DNA of 64,000 bases from Glaciecola petra (GTDB lineage Bacteria; Pseudomonadota; Gammaproteobacteria; Enterobacterales; Alteromonadaceae), in NCBI RefSeq assembly GCF_031846345.1, contig NZ_JAVRHX010000001.1, positions 682,001 through 746,000 of the forward strand, read 5' to 3'. The translations under genes were made by a program, and so were the position numbers. This document shows positions 51,521-61,031 of the stretch, piece by piece. A model generated the notes under the pieces. That model saw nothing but the letters and a program-made list of their open reading frames with translations, was not told the origin of the DNA and ran no database searches. The number at the start of each line of letters is the position of its first letter. Within the stretch, counting starts at the first letter, position 1.

Positions 51521-52312
51521 TTAAAGCAAACTAAAGTGTCGCTCAACCAAGTTGAAATGTGCTTGCACGAGTTTTTGGGTTAAAGCTTGCTTGGGATTAG
51601 CAAATACTTCGCTGGTTTTGCCTTGCTCAATAATTTTACCGTCGTCCATAACTAAAACGCGGTCGCTTACATGTCGCACTATCCCAATATTATGTGAAAT
51701 AAAAACAAAGCCTAAGCCTAAATTTTTTTGTAAATCTAAAATTAAGTTGACTGTTTGTGAGCGAACAGAGGGATCTAAAGCTGCAAAAGGCTCATCTGCG
51801 ACGATAATTCGGGGATCTAATAATAAGGCTCTTGCAAGCGCAACACGCTGTTGTTGGCCGTCTGATAGCATATGGCGATAGTAATAATAATGCTCTCTGA
51901 GTAAGCCAACCATCACCAATGTATCTTCAATCTTTTGTTGGCGTTGTGCTTCGGATAAATTGGTGTTGAGTTTTAAGGTATTTTGGAAGACGCTGCCAAT
52001 AGAGACAGCAGGATTCATCGAATCAACACTATGTTGCAGTATCATACGAATAGGGTGTTTATGACGATTTGCTTCGTTTTCTGCATTATTTTCTAAAAAC
52101 TCGATAGAGCCGGAACTCGGGGTAATTGCCCCCGCTAAAGCCTTTCCTGTGAGGGTTTTCCCTGAGCCATTGTTACCAATAATAGCAATTGTTTCACCCT
52201 CATTCATATCGAAGGTAATGGGGCCCAATTTGAAAATGGATTCTGGTGCAAATAAGCCACTGCTATCGACCTGTGTGTAGGTCATTTCATTTACTCGCAA
52301 GATACAAGTCAT
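51521..52312 (-). CDS. sapF: Peptide ABC transporter ATPase SapF
   Basis: SapF is one of two ATPases of the SapABCDF importer linked to antimicrobial-peptide resistance and peptide uptake. The 263-residue protein has Walker A GNNGSGKT, Q-loop LQHSVDSMNP, signature LSDGQQQRVALARAL, Walker B IIVADEPFAALD and the switch His in FISHNIG, so it should hydrolyse ATP. It overlaps sapD by 4 bases and is the last gene of the pspF-sapABCDF run. The 258-base gap to the aminotransferase gene has no clear terminator. Confidence 0.93.
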   Translation of the reverse strand: MTCILRVNEMTYTQVDSSGLFAPESIFKLGPITFDMNEGETIAIIGNNGSGKTLTGKALAGAITPSSGSIEFLENNAENEANRHKHPIRMILQHSVDSMNPAVSIGSVFQNTLKLNTNLSEAQRQQKIEDTLVMVGLLREHYYYYRHMLSDGQQQRVALARALLLDPRIIVADEPFAALDPSVRSQTVNLILDLQKNLGLGFVFISHNIGIVRHVSDRVLVMDDGKIIEQGKTSEVFANPKQALTQKLVQAHFNLVERHFSLL

Positions 52313-53397
52313 GTGTTTCTCTCGCCTGAAGATGCCGCATTATTATCCACGTTATCGTTTGACAATGGTTCAGTGGATGTCTGCGCTTGTTTTTTGCTGA
52401 TTTTTTTATTGACGACATGTAATGGAAAATGACAGCTATATTGATGATCTTGAATGTTACGCATTATCGGTGCTTGTACACACTCTTTTCCGGCGTTAGG
52501 GCATCTTGGCCCAAGTCGGCAACCCGTGGGTAAATGTTGAAAGCTTGGTATTGTTCCTTTTAGGGTTTTTAATGGTGATTTTACCGGTAAACTAGTTTGA
52601 AAACTTGGTGCGCTGTCCAATAGTGCTTTGGTGTAGGGGTGTAAAGGGCGTTTAAGGAGAGATTTTACTTTCCCTGACTCTACTGTTTGTCCGCAATATA
52701 AAACAGTCATACTATTGGCTATGCTGGTAATAGCGAGTAAATCGTGACTAACAAATAAAATAGACAAATTTTTTGTTTTATTTAATTTGACCAATAATCT
52801 TAGTATTTGTGTTTTAGTTGTGCTTTCCATTCCTCGAGTGCTGTCGTCGGCAATAAGTATGGTTGGCTCTGAAGCCAATGCCATCGCAATCATTATTTTT
52901 TGGCTAACATCCCGAGGAATTTCGTTTGGATAGCAATTCAACCAACGTTCATGCTCTTTAATGCCTACCTTATGAAGCAAACTGTTTGCGATTTCTCTTC
53001 TATGCTTCTTGCGTTCCCAAAAGCGGCCTTTATTGACAAATTCTTCTGGAATACTTTCTTCAATTTGGCTTCCAAGCTTAACGGACGGGTCTAAGGACGA
53101 GGTTGGCTCTTGAAAAACAACGGCTATATCGCGACGCATAATATGACGGCGTTGTTCATAATTGAGGTCAATTAAATCTTGCCCCTTAAAATTTAATCTG
53201 TCTGCTTTGACTTGCCAATAACCCGGTAAGGCCCCAATAATGGCTTTTACAACTAAAGTTTTGCCTGATCCAGATTCACCAACGAGGGCCTTAATCTCAC
53301 CTTCGTTAAGGGTAAAGCTGACTTTCTCTAAGGCTTGCACAATCGTGCCACCTATATCCATATACAAACTAAGGTTTTTAATATCAAGTAACGCCAT
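52309..53397 (-). CDS. sapD: Peptide ABC transporter ATPase SapD, degenerate catalytic site
   Basis: The 362-residue protein has Walker A GESGSGKT and the C-terminal oligopeptide-transporter domain with the Cys-rich GCRLGPRCPNAGKEC motif. The signature position reads IPRDVSQKIMIAMAL instead of LSGGQ, and the residue after the Walker B Asp is Asp rather than Glu (ILIADDSTRGMES). E. coli SapD also has a poor signature but keeps the Glu as I recall it. SapD here may be a weak or non-hydrolytic partner to an intact SapF. It overlaps sapC by one base and sapF by four. Confidence 0.92.
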   Translation of the reverse strand: MALLDIKNLSLYMDIGGTIVQALEKVSFTLNEGEIKALVGESGSGKTLVVKAIIGALPGYWQVKADRLNFKGQDLIDLNYEQRRHIMRRDIAVVFQEPTSSLDPSVKLGSQIEESIPEEFVNKGRFWERKKHRREIANSLLHKVGIKEHERWLNCYPNEIPRDVSQKIMIAMALASEPTILIADDSTRGMESTTKTQILRLLVKLNKTKNLSILFVSHDLLAITSIANSMTVLYCGQTVESGKVKSLLKRPLHPYTKALLDSAPSFQTSLPVKSPLKTLKGTIPSFQHLPTGCRLGPRCPNAGKECVQAPIMRNIQDHQYSCHFPLHVVNKKISKKQAQTSTEPLSNDNVDNNAASSGERNT

Positions 53398-54302
53398 TAG
53401 TGTTTAAACCTATCTCTTAATGCGCTTCTAAGACCTTCACCAACAATATTGACCGATAACACCATTAAGAATATAAAAAAACCAGGTAAGGCAACCAACC
53501 ACGGTTCTTCGTAAGCAGCTTCCAAGCCTTGGGTCAATATTTGACCTAATTCGATAGTAGGCTCTTGAGCGCCCAATTTTAGAAAACCCAAGGCGGAAAC
53601 GTCTAAAATAGCAACGGTTAATGACAGTGTGGCTTGCACAACAATGAGTTCGAACATGCCAGGCAGTATAGAAGTGAAAAATATGCGAGCAGAACTAGCG
53701 CCATCCAACCTATCTAGTAATACATATTCTTTATCCAATTGTGCTTTAACATAACTTCTTGTTTGATGAATAAATTGCGGTATCAGTGCAATGGTAATTG
53801 CAAACATAGTATTGAACAATCCGGGACCGGTAATAGCAACAACAATGATAGCAATCAATAGGGTTGGAATAGCCATTATCGAATCAAATAGATGATTGAC
53901 TATACTTGAACTTACACCTTTTAAGACGCCTGCTACAGCACCAAAACCGACTCCCACAAAAGTGGCCACTAAAACAATGAGTAAGCTACTGCCAAATGTG
54001 ATTTGAGCCCCATGTAGGAGCCGTGAAAGAACATCTCTACCAAGACTATCTGTGCCAAAAATATGCGCTACGGTACCATTTGCTTCCCATACAGGGGCTA
54101 ATAAAATAGCGTTAGTATTTTGTAAATCAGGATCATAGGGTGAAAGAAAAGGGGCAAATAATGTGATAACCAAAAAGAACAATAAAATTACCAAACCAAA
54201 AACCGCAAAGTGGCTACGTTTGAATTCAATCCAAACGTTTTCTAAAGGTGAGGGATGGTACTCCTCTTGATATAGGCTAAAACGCTGCACGTTCTTTATC
54301 AT
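53397..54302 (-). CDS. sapC: Peptide ABC transporter permease SapC
   Basis: The 301-residue permease has an N-terminal OppC-type cytoplasmic segment, about six membrane helices and the BPD_transp loop with RSYVKAQLDKEYVLLDRLDGASS (given by its ends), where the coupling helix contacts the ATPases. The DSLGRDVLSRLLHGA motif after the first helix is typical of DppC/SapC. It overlaps sapB by 26 bases and sapD by one base. Confidence 0.94.
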   Translation of the reverse strand: MIKNVQRFSLYQEEYHPSPLENVWIEFKRSHFAVFGLVILLFFLVITLFAPFLSPYDPDLQNTNAILLAPVWEANGTVAHIFGTDSLGRDVLSRLLHGAQITFGSSLLIVLVATFVGVGFGAVAGVLKGVSSSIVNHLFDSIMAIPTLLIAIIVVAITGPGLFNTMFAITIALIPQFIHQTRSYVKAQLDKEYVLLDRLDGASSARIFFTSILPGMFELIVVQATLSLTVAILDVSALGFLKLGAQEPTIELGQILTQGLEAAYEEPWLVALPGFFIFLMVLSVNIVGEGLRSALRDRFKH

Positions 54303-55308
54303 CCTTTGTTTTATCGAATGCTCGGCTCACATACTCTAGACTAATAGTTAGGACCAATACAATTAAAGCGACAACTAGCATACCTACTCGAATTGCAGGA
54401 TAGTCCTGCTGATAAATAGCTTGTATTAATAAATTGCCAATGCCTGGCCAAGAGAAAATAGTTTCTATAATCATGACATTTGTGATGAGTGTTGATAATT
54501 GAAGCGCTAATAACGGCAATATAGGAATTAAGGCATTTTTGAACCCGTGCTTCAAGAAAATTTGGCTCTGGGTAAAGCCCCTCGATTTTGCAGCAATAAT
54601 ATAGTCTTTTTGCATAACATCGATAACAGAACGTCTTGAGAAGCGAATAAATAGAGCGGTTGTTATAGTAGCAACCGCTATTGTGGGCAAGATCGCATGT
54701 CTTATAGCATCAATATAAGCCGCTTTAGTGTCACCAATATCTGATAAAAAAATATCTATAAGAATAAATCCAGTTTGATGTTGTACTTCAAACAACAAAT
54801 CTATTCGCCCACTAATTGGAAGCCACTGCAGTTGCAAGCAAAATGTAATGATAAATATCAACGCTAACCAAAAAACCGGGAAGGAATATCCCACAATACT
54901 AAATGTGACGACCGAAAAATCGATAGGGTTATGATGTTTTAAGCCGGATAAAAAACCTATTGGAATACCAATGAATGTTGCCACAATAAGCGAATACATA
55001 ACAAGCTCTAAAGTAGCTGGAAGAGCAAGCATAATTTCGTCTGTCAAATTTAGTTGAGTTACGCTGCTTACCCCCCAGTTCCCGCTGAGTAAATTTTCGA
55101 TATACAGAAAAAACTGCTGGAAGATACTTTGGTCTAGTTTAAACGCTTGTTCTAAAGCAATCCGTTGTTGTTCAGACTGCGGTGTAATACCCGATATATT
55201 GGTTAATAAATCACCGGGGAAGAAAAATGGTAGCAAAAAAGATAATAAGACCAGCACTAAAATAGTCGCGACCATCAGGTTGATGTATCTAATAAGTAGC
55301 TTTATCAC
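54277..55308 (-). CDS. sapB: Peptide ABC transporter permease SapB
   Basis: The 343-residue DppB-type permease has about six membrane helices, the lengthy periplasmic loop after helix 1, and the conserved coupling loop RRSVIDVMQKDYIIAAKSRGFTQ (given by its ends). FSWPGIGNLLIQAIYQQDYP lies near the C-terminus. It overlaps the sapA stop by 4 bases, showing coupled translation. Confidence 0.94.
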   Translation of the reverse strand: MIKLLIRYINLMVATILVLVLLSFLLPFFFPGDLLTNISGITPQSEQQRIALEQAFKLDQSIFQQFFLYIENLLSGNWGVSSVTQLNLTDEIMLALPATLELVMYSLIVATFIGIPIGFLSGLKHHNPIDFSVVTFSIVGYSFPVFWLALIFIITFCLQLQWLPISGRIDLLFEVQHQTGFILIDIFLSDIGDTKAAYIDAIRHAILPTIAVATITTALFIRFSRRSVIDVMQKDYIIAAKSRGFTQSQIFLKHGFKNALIPILPLLALQLSTLITNVMIIETIFSWPGIGNLLIQAIYQQDYPAIRVGMLVVALIVLVLTISLEYVSRAFDKTKDDKERAAF

Positions 55309-56960
55309 TGTTTTCTCTCAACATCATCAAAGCGTATGCCCCCAAAAGGGTTTATTTTCATGCTATCAATGTCACTGCGTACCGCCTGATATTGATATGC
55401 ATGCGCGATGGGCATGAGTGGCATATATTCAAATAATAATTGATTAGCTTGATGATACAAGGCTTTACGTTCTTCAAAATCATCAATAAGCAGCGCCTGT
55501 TGAATAATATTGTCATACTCTTCATTACACCACATGGCTCTATTTGTGCCTGATGGAATTGCATCGCATGTTAGTAAAGGACGATAGAAATTATCTGGGT
55601 CACCATTGTCGGCATTCCATCCAATAAGCACACTGTCATGTACCCCAAGTTTTAAATTCTCACGAAATATATTCCAATCGTAGCTAATGATATTGAGCGT
55701 TATACCGACTTCGTTTAAATAGTTTTTCAGCAGCCTAGCCATTTTCATAGCATTGGGGTTGTATGCTCTTTCCACAGGCATTGCCCAGACGTCCATAGTG
55801 AAGTTGAATGGCACGCCTGCTTCATTTAGTAGCTCGCGGGCTCTAACCGGATTATAACCTAATTCGCGAGCATCGTTTTGATAAGCCCACGAAGCACTTG
55901 GCACCAAACTTTTTGCCCGTGTAGCCTGACCACGATAAATAGCATCGAGTATTGATGTTTTATCAACGGCCAAAACTAATGCTTGTCTTACTTTAGGGTT
56001 ATCAAAAGGAGCTTTACTTGTATTGAAAGCCCAAAAACCAATGTTTAGGCCTGGCTTTTCTAGCAGAGATAAAGACTCACGTTTTTCAATTTCTTCTAAA
56101 TCACTTTGGGAGGGAAAAGCTACGGCGTCACACTCTCCAGTGATAAGTTTTGCCATTCTTAATGACGATTGAGGAGTAATATCAAATATGAGATGTTCTG
56201 CACCCGAAGTCGGCAAGAAATATTCTGCATGTCGCAAGTAGCGAATATATTGATTTTGACGATAAGCAACAAATTTATACGGACCGGTGCCAATAGGATG
56301 AGTGTCTAAACGACTTGGTGAGCCAATCTTGGTTAGCTGGTCAGCATACTCTTTCGACATGATAACAGCAAAGTCAGTGGCTAAATTTGCTAAAAAAGAA
56401 CTATCGCGTTTAAATAACGTAATTTCGACTCTATAACCGTTTACTCTTCTTACATTTTTTATGGTTTGATCAAGCCTCAAGCTTTCGAAATAGGGATAGT
56501 TACCTCCATTGACTTCATGATAGGGATGCTTTGGATCTCGCCAGCGATCAATACTGAAGATCACATCGTCAGCGTTGAAACTGCGAGTCGGTAAAAAATA
56601 TTCTGTGCTGTGAAAGGCTACTTTTCGTCGTAATTGAAACGTATAAGTCAGACCATCTTGGCTAACTAACCAACTACTAGCAAGGCCCGGTTCTATTCGC
56701 CCGTTATCTGGATTGAATTCAAGTAAGCGATCGTAAATTTGATGTGCAGAGGCGTCGGCCGTAGTGCTTGATGTGTCAAGTTGAGGATTGAAAAAAGCGG
56801 GATTACTTTCAGAACAAAAAGTGATAGCGTTGCCTTTACTCGGACGTTCATTACTGCACCCGACTGCCCCCACACAAAAAATAAAAAGCACCCAAAAGAG
56901 CAAGCCCGCAGCTTTTGTTTTTGACTCACTCGATAGTGAGCTGATGGGCTGTTTTATCAT
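55305..56960 (-). CDS. sapA: Peptide-binding protein SapA
   Basis: The 551-residue periplasmic solute-binding protein of the Sap importer belongs to the SBP_bac_5 family. It has an N-terminal membrane segment (about 20-34) ending GAVGC (Cys35), a lipobox-like site, so it may be lipid-anchored, unlike soluble enteric SapA. Family patterns are IYDRLLEFNPDNGRIEPGLA and YNPVRARELLNEAG. It starts 22 bases after the pspF stop, so sap genes are likely read with pspF. Confidence 0.92.
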   Translation of the reverse strand: MIKQPISSLSSESKTKAAGLLFWVLFIFCVGAVGCSNERPSKGNAITFCSESNPAFFNPQLDTSSTTADASAHQIYDRLLEFNPDNGRIEPGLASSWLVSQDGLTYTFQLRRKVAFHSTEYFLPTRSFNADDVIFSIDRWRDPKHPYHEVNGGNYPYFESLRLDQTIKNVRRVNGYRVEITLFKRDSSFLANLATDFAVIMSKEYADQLTKIGSPSRLDTHPIGTGPYKFVAYRQNQYIRYLRHAEYFLPTSGAEHLIFDITPQSSLRMAKLITGECDAVAFPSQSDLEEIEKRESLSLLEKPGLNIGFWAFNTSKAPFDNPKVRQALVLAVDKTSILDAIYRGQATRAKSLVPSASWAYQNDARELGYNPVRARELLNEAGVPFNFTMDVWAMPVERAYNPNAMKMARLLKNYLNEVGITLNIISYDWNIFRENLKLGVHDSVLIGWNADNGDPDNFYRPLLTCDAIPSGTNRAMWCNEEYDNIIQQALLIDDFEERKALYHQANQLLFEYMPLMPIAHAYQYQAVRSDIDSMKINPFGGIRFDDVERKQ

Positions 56961-56982
56961 TGTATTAATCCCAGATTTTGGA

Positions 56983-58107
56983 CTATGTTGATTCTGTGTT
57001 CTCGAGTAAATTGTATTTTTTCAAATACCCTCTCAATTGATGATAAGTCAGTGATAGCTTTTCCGCAGTCTTTTTTTGATTAAATTGTGAATCAGCCAAG
57101 GCTTCTTGTAGCATTTTCACTTCAAACTCTTGTGAAGCCTGTTTTAAATCCATTGGAAATACAAACGTATCTGCATTGACCGAACTGTCATTTGTGCCAT
57201 TTAATTCAGCCCTATTGCTTGATTCGCCATCGGCGTTACTATGGCTTAAGTTAGCCTGCATGTTTTCTTGCTCTAAAGGCGCGATAGCGTTGGGCACGCT
57301 CGATGTTTTTATGCGTCTACTAGGCCTGAATTTAGACTCAAACGGGTCTATCACAATTTCATGGACAGGCAAGTTAGGGGGCGTCCTGTATACGGCGCGC
57401 TCCACGACATTTTTTAGCTCTCTTATATTACCTGGCCAGTTATAGTCCATTAAACGTTCAGTTGCAGACTTACTAAAGCCGGGAAAGAGTTCTAATTCTA
57501 ATTCTCGCGCCATATTAATTGCAAAATGTTCGGCCAACATCATGATGTCGCTTCTTCTTTCGCGCAATGGGGGGATTGTAATCACGTCAAACGCCAAGCG
57601 GTCGAGTAAATCTGCTCTAAATTCGCCGCTGTCTGCCAGTGTTGGTAAATCTTCATTAGTAGCGGCTACTAATCTGACATCAACATTAACGGTTCGAGTG
57701 CCACCCACACGCTCAAATTCGCCATATTCGATAACACGCAGCAGTTTCTCTTGGATGAGTGCTGAAGTATTAGCAAGTTCGTCAAGGAAAAGTGTGCCAT
57801 TATTGGCATATTCAAAACGACCTTCTCGTCGCTTACTTGCGCCAGTAAATGCGCCAGCTTCATAGCCAAACAATTCTGACTCTAACAGATTATCGTTAAG
57901 TGCCGCGCAATTAAGCTTTACGTAGTTTTGCTCCCAACGTTTTGATAAAAAGTGTAGGCGAGCTGCTATTAGCTCTTTACCCGTTCCTCTTTCACCAATT
58001 ACCAATACTGGTTTATGCAAAGGTGCAACTTGAGAGACTTGTTCGAGTACTTCTACAAAGCTATTTGCCTGGCCGATAAGGTTATCGTTTTGTTTAAACA
58101 AACTCAT
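56983..58107 (-). CDS. pspF: Phage-shock transcription activator PspF
   Basis: PspF is the sigma-54 enhancer-binding protein for pspA, held inactive by PspA. The 374-residue protein has no regulatory N-terminal domain, as usual. It has an AAA+ domain with Walker A GERGTGKE (38-45), GAFTGA (85-90) for sigma-54 contact and Walker B GTLFLDEL. The C-terminal Fis-type helix-turn-helix (about 335-370) contains KKTAEKLSLTYHQLRGYLKK. An extra Ser/Asn-rich linker (about 255-325) makes it longer than E. coli PspF (325). It is divergent from pspA and directly upstream of sapA. Confidence 0.94.
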   Translation of the reverse strand: MSLFKQNDNLIGQANSFVEVLEQVSQVAPLHKPVLVIGERGTGKELIAARLHFLSKRWEQNYVKLNCAALNDNLLESELFGYEAGAFTGASKRREGRFEYANNGTLFLDELANTSALIQEKLLRVIEYGEFERVGGTRTVNVDVRLVAATNEDLPTLADSGEFRADLLDRLAFDVITIPPLRERRSDIMMLAEHFAINMARELELELFPGFSKSATERLMDYNWPGNIRELKNVVERAVYRTPPNLPVHEIVIDPFESKFRPSRRIKTSSVPNAIAPLEQENMQANLSHSNADGESSNRAELNGTNDSSVNADTFVFPMDLKQASQEFEVKMLQEALADSQFNQKKTAEKLSLTYHQLRGYLKKYNLLENTEST

Positions 58108-58232
58108 GTTGTTCTCAACATTGTGGTCAATTTCACTAAATAATAGTCTACTTCAAAACAAGGTAGCTTGGCTATAAAAATAAAATATTAAATAAAACAA
58201 TTAAAAACAACAACTTAAAGCGTTTTAACGAG

Positions 58233-58249
58233 TTGGCAAGCTATTTGAA
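58233..58249 (+). promoter_or_regulatory. Sigma-54 promoter of pspABC
   Basis: TTGGCAAG-CTAT-TTGA matches TGGCAC-N5-TTGC with two mismatches and the correct spacing. It is 88 bases upstream of pspA in the pspF-pspA gap, whose AT-rich remainder could hold IHF and PspF sites. The position is as in enteric psp operons. Confidence 0.75.
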
Positions 58250-58337
58250 TACAGTTCTAGTAACACAGTAGATAAATCCGTTTGTGAATTATCAAAATCT
58301 TGCTAATAATAGCAGTTAAATGAAGGGGTACTAAACC

Positions 58338-59045
58338 ATGGGAATTTTTTCACGTTTTTCAGACATCGTTAATTCGAACATCAACGCTTTATTAGATAAA
58401 GCAGAAGATCCAGAAAAAATGGTGCGCTTAATTATACAAGAAATGGAAGATACACTCGTTGAAGTGCGCTCAGCATCTGCGAAGACTATCGCAAACAAGA
58501 AAGATGTTGTGCATCAAATAAATAAATACACTCAGGAAGCGGCTGACTGGGAGTCAAAAGCAGAATTAGCCATTAATAAAGGTCGAGAAGACCTAGCAAG
58601 AGCTGCTTTACAGGAAAAACAAAAAGCAAGTGAAGCTGCAGAAACATTGACATCAGAGCTTGCAATTATAGAAGACGAATTGTCAAAGCTACAAACTGAA
58701 ACTGGTCAATTACAAGACAAGTTAGCAGATGCTAAAAATCGTCAAAAGACTATTTTGATGCGCCAGAAAACAGTAAGTAGTCGCTTAGAAGTAAAAAAGC
58801 GCTTAGATTCCAGTACTGTTGATGATGCAATGGGTAGATTTGAACAGTTTGAGAGAAAAATTGATGATTTAGAGTCTCAAGTAGAAGCTTATGACATTGG
58901 CAACCGTTCATTAAATGATGAGTTTGCAAGCCTAGAGTCAGAAAATAAAATTGAAGACGAACTAGCCGCGCTAAAGAAAAAGATGCAAGGCAATAAGCCC
59001 AAAGCAGCTAATGTGTCAGAAGTTAAAAAATCTAAGAAAGCCTAG
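58338..59045 (+). CDS. pspA: Phage shock protein A
   Basis: PspA is a membrane-associated ESCRT-III-like coiled-coil protein that protects the inner membrane and inhibits PspF. The 235-residue protein starts MGIFSRFSDIVNSNINALLD, with the amphipathic helix and EDPEKMVRLIIQEME, and continues as long charged helices with GRFEQFERKIDDLE-type segments near the end. E. coli PspA has 222 residues. It is followed by pspB and pspC. Confidence 0.97.
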   Translation: MGIFSRFSDIVNSNINALLDKAEDPEKMVRLIIQEMEDTLVEVRSASAKTIANKKDVVHQINKYTQEAADWESKAELAINKGREDLARAALQEKQKASEAAETLTSELAIIEDELSKLQTETGQLQDKLADAKNRQKTILMRQKTVSSRLEVKKRLDSSTVDDAMGRFEQFERKIDDLESQVEAYDIGNRSLNDEFASLESENKIEDELAALKKKMQGNKPKAANVSEVKKSKKA

Positions 59046-59128
59046 ATCAACAGTATTATTAAAGAAGCATTTGCTTGGTAGCTAATACCAAAAGTTGCCA
59101 AGCAAGTGAATTCGGTAGGAGAATAACA

Positions 59129-59365
59129 ATGGAAGAGTTTTTTATATTTACCGGTATAACGCTAGTTGTTTTTATGGTGTTTGTTGCGCCGATTTGGCTG
59201 ATTCTTCATTACAGAAGTAAAAAACAAGTTAGCCAAGGTTTGTCTGATACTGAAATTCGTTCTATGCAAAACTTAGCTGAAAAAGCAGAGCAAATGGCAG
59301 AAAGAATAGAGACACTAGAGAGCATACTCGATGCTGAAACACCTAATTGGAGGAGTAGAGCATGA
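59129..59365 (+). CDS. pspB: Phage shock protein B
   Basis: PspB is a small inner-membrane sensor that, with PspC, releases PspA from PspF under membrane stress. ATG 59129 with AGGAG seven bases before is chosen. It gives 78 residues, MEEFFIFTGITLVVFMVFVA with one membrane helix, then LILHYRSKKQVSQGLSDTE and a coiled-coil tail (LAEKAEQMAERIETLESIL). The longer frame from 59075 is not family-like. It overlaps pspC by 4 bases. Confidence 0.95.
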   Translation: MEEFFIFTGITLVVFMVFVAPIWLILHYRSKKQVSQGLSDTEIRSMQNLAEKAEQMAERIETLESILDAETPNWRSRA

Positions 59366-59844
59366 GAAATGGTGAACTTTATAGAGACAAAAGCAAAGCC
59401 AAAATCGCGGGTGTTTGTGCTGGATTAGGTGATTACTTTGGGATTGAAATTTGGTTGGTTAGAATACTAACTGTTACGGCATTTCTATTACTCGCTGGAC
59501 CATTTATGTTAGTTGCTTATGTTGCAGCATGGTTTATCTTAGATGAAAAACCGAAAGGTAAACACTACGAAGAAACCAACTATAGCTCCAAAGGTTATAC
59601 TTTTCAGGCAGACAATCAAACAAGCAATAATGCATACGCCGGGAAAGGATTTAGAAATAGCGATGCTGAAGGCGCAAACAAAGTCGAGATAAAAGCCAAA
59701 GTTTGGCAGGCAGGACAACCACCTAGACAGGCCTTTATGGATATTAAGCAACGCTATGCAGCGGTAGAGTCAAAATTAAGAAATTTGGAAAAGTATGTGA
59801 CATCATCTGAATTCCAATTAAATCGAGAATTCAACAAGCTATAA
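59362..59844 (+). CDS. pspC: Phage shock protein C, extended
   Basis: PspC is the membrane partner of PspB. The 160-residue protein has the PspC domain near the N-terminus (KSKAKIAGVCAGLGDYFGIE ... LVRILTVTAFLLLAGPFMLVAYVAAWFILDEKP, in parts) and a longer C-terminal region (about 70-160) ending in a helical MDIKQRYAAVESKLRNLEKYV. E. coli PspC is about 119 residues. A terminator follows 27 bases after the stop. Confidence 0.93.
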   Translation: MRNGELYRDKSKAKIAGVCAGLGDYFGIEIWLVRILTVTAFLLLAGPFMLVAYVAAWFILDEKPKGKHYEETNYSSKGYTFQADNQTSNNAYAGKGFRNSDAEGANKVEIKAKVWQAGQPPRQAFMDIKQRYAAVESKLRNLEKYVTSSEFQLNREFNKL

Positions 59845-59870
59845 GTAGCAAACTCGTATTTGACTAAAAT

Positions 59871-59904
59871 AAAGGCCACCATGTTTGCACAAGGTGGTTT
59901 TTTT
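59871..59904 (+). terminator. Intrinsic terminator of pspABC
   Basis: CCACC pairs with GGTGG, extended by G-U and A-U pairs, around a 12-base loop, followed by a long T-run. It lies just after pspC. Confidence 0.75.
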
Positions 59905-60000
59905 ATGGCCTCAGTTTTATTTTACTGACCTTCAGCTGTTTATTTATGCCGATGTTTTAAATCGGTATGCCTTTGTAGAAATAGTATAGTTGCTTAGTTT

Positions 60001-60018
60001 TGTAAAATAATACTTACA
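60001..60018 (+). promoter_or_regulatory. TyrR box upstream of phhA
   Basis: TGTAAA-N6-CTTACA matches the TyrR/PhhR operator TGTAAA-N6-TTTACA at 11 of 12 positions. It lies 95 bases before phhA, and tyrR itself is the next gene downstream. PhhR activates phhA in Pseudomonas, so activation by the linked TyrR is likely. Confidence 0.8.
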
Positions 60019-60112
60019 ATTATCACTGGTACTACCAAGCTGGTGTTCAAGCAATTCCTCATCAAATTAGGTATTTTTGATTACTATTGCCGGCCATTTT
60101 AAGAGGTAAAAA

Positions 60113-60904
60113 ATGTCCAAACTGTCTAAATATGTGTCAAAAAAAATAGATGTAGATGGCCTTATTCGATGGAGTGACAGCGAAAATGAACGCTGGCGTC
60201 GCTTATACGAAAGGCAGATAAAGCTACTAGAAGGGCGTGCATGTGAGCAATATATGCATGGCATTAATTTGTTAAATATGCCGAGCGATAAAATACCTCA
60301 ACTAAAAGATATCGATGCTGTATTGCAGGCAACAACAGGTTGGCGAACAGCAGCAGTGCCTGCGTTAATTAATTTTACCGAATTTTTTACTCTGCTCGCT
60401 AATAAACAGTTTCCAGTCGCAACATTTATTAGGAGTGAGGAGGAGTTTGACTATTTGCAAGAGCCCGATATTTTTCATGAAATCTTTGGGCACTGTCCGC
60501 TTCTAACAAATCATGCTTTTGCACATTTTACCCATGTGTACGGAAAACTTGGATTAGCAGCTAGCAAAGAAGAGAGAGTATTTTTAGCGCGTTTGTATTG
60601 GTTTACGGTAGAGTTTGGTCTCTTGCAAACACCAGATGGACTGCGTATCTATGGAGGCGGGATTTTATCTTCTCCGGGCGAAACCAAATATGCTTTAGAA
60701 TCTGAAAAAGCGCAACGAACTGATTTTAATGCCCTTGATGCAATGAGAACGCCTTATAGAATTGATATTATGCAACCCATTTATTATGTTTTGCAAAACG
60801 CAGATGATTTAGATGCATTAGCCGATACTGACCTTATGGCGCTGGTGAATCAGGCAAAACAACTTGGACTTTTCGAAGCTCAATTTAAAGCTAAAGATAA
60901 CTAA
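60113..60904 (+). CDS. phhA: Phenylalanine 4-monooxygenase PhhA
   Basis: PhhA hydroxylates phenylalanine to tyrosine with tetrahydropterin and O2. The 263-residue protein is the bacterial single-domain form. The iron ligands His122 and His127 are in FHEIFGHCPLL and Glu167 in WFTVEFGLL. GGGILSSPGETKYAL is conserved. phhB, the pterin carbinolamine dehydratase often just downstream, is not in this window; tyrR is there instead. Confidence 0.97.
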   Translation: MSKLSKYVSKKIDVDGLIRWSDSENERWRRLYERQIKLLEGRACEQYMHGINLLNMPSDKIPQLKDIDAVLQATTGWRTAAVPALINFTEFFTLLANKQFPVATFIRSEEEFDYLQEPDIFHEIFGHCPLLTNHAFAHFTHVYGKLGLAASKEERVFLARLYWFTVEFGLLQTPDGLRIYGGGILSSPGETKYALESEKAQRTDFNALDAMRTPYRIDIMQPIYYVLQNADDLDALADTDLMALVNQAKQLGLFEAQFKAKDN

Positions 60905-61031
60905 CGCTCATCTAATTAGATTGCGGGCCTTGGTCTAGGTTGTCCTGCAATCATTAAACTTTTTTCATGTTGCTCATTTCCTTGATCTAGCCAATCGCTC
61001 TTGCGTAAATAAAGCCATACATTAACAGATA

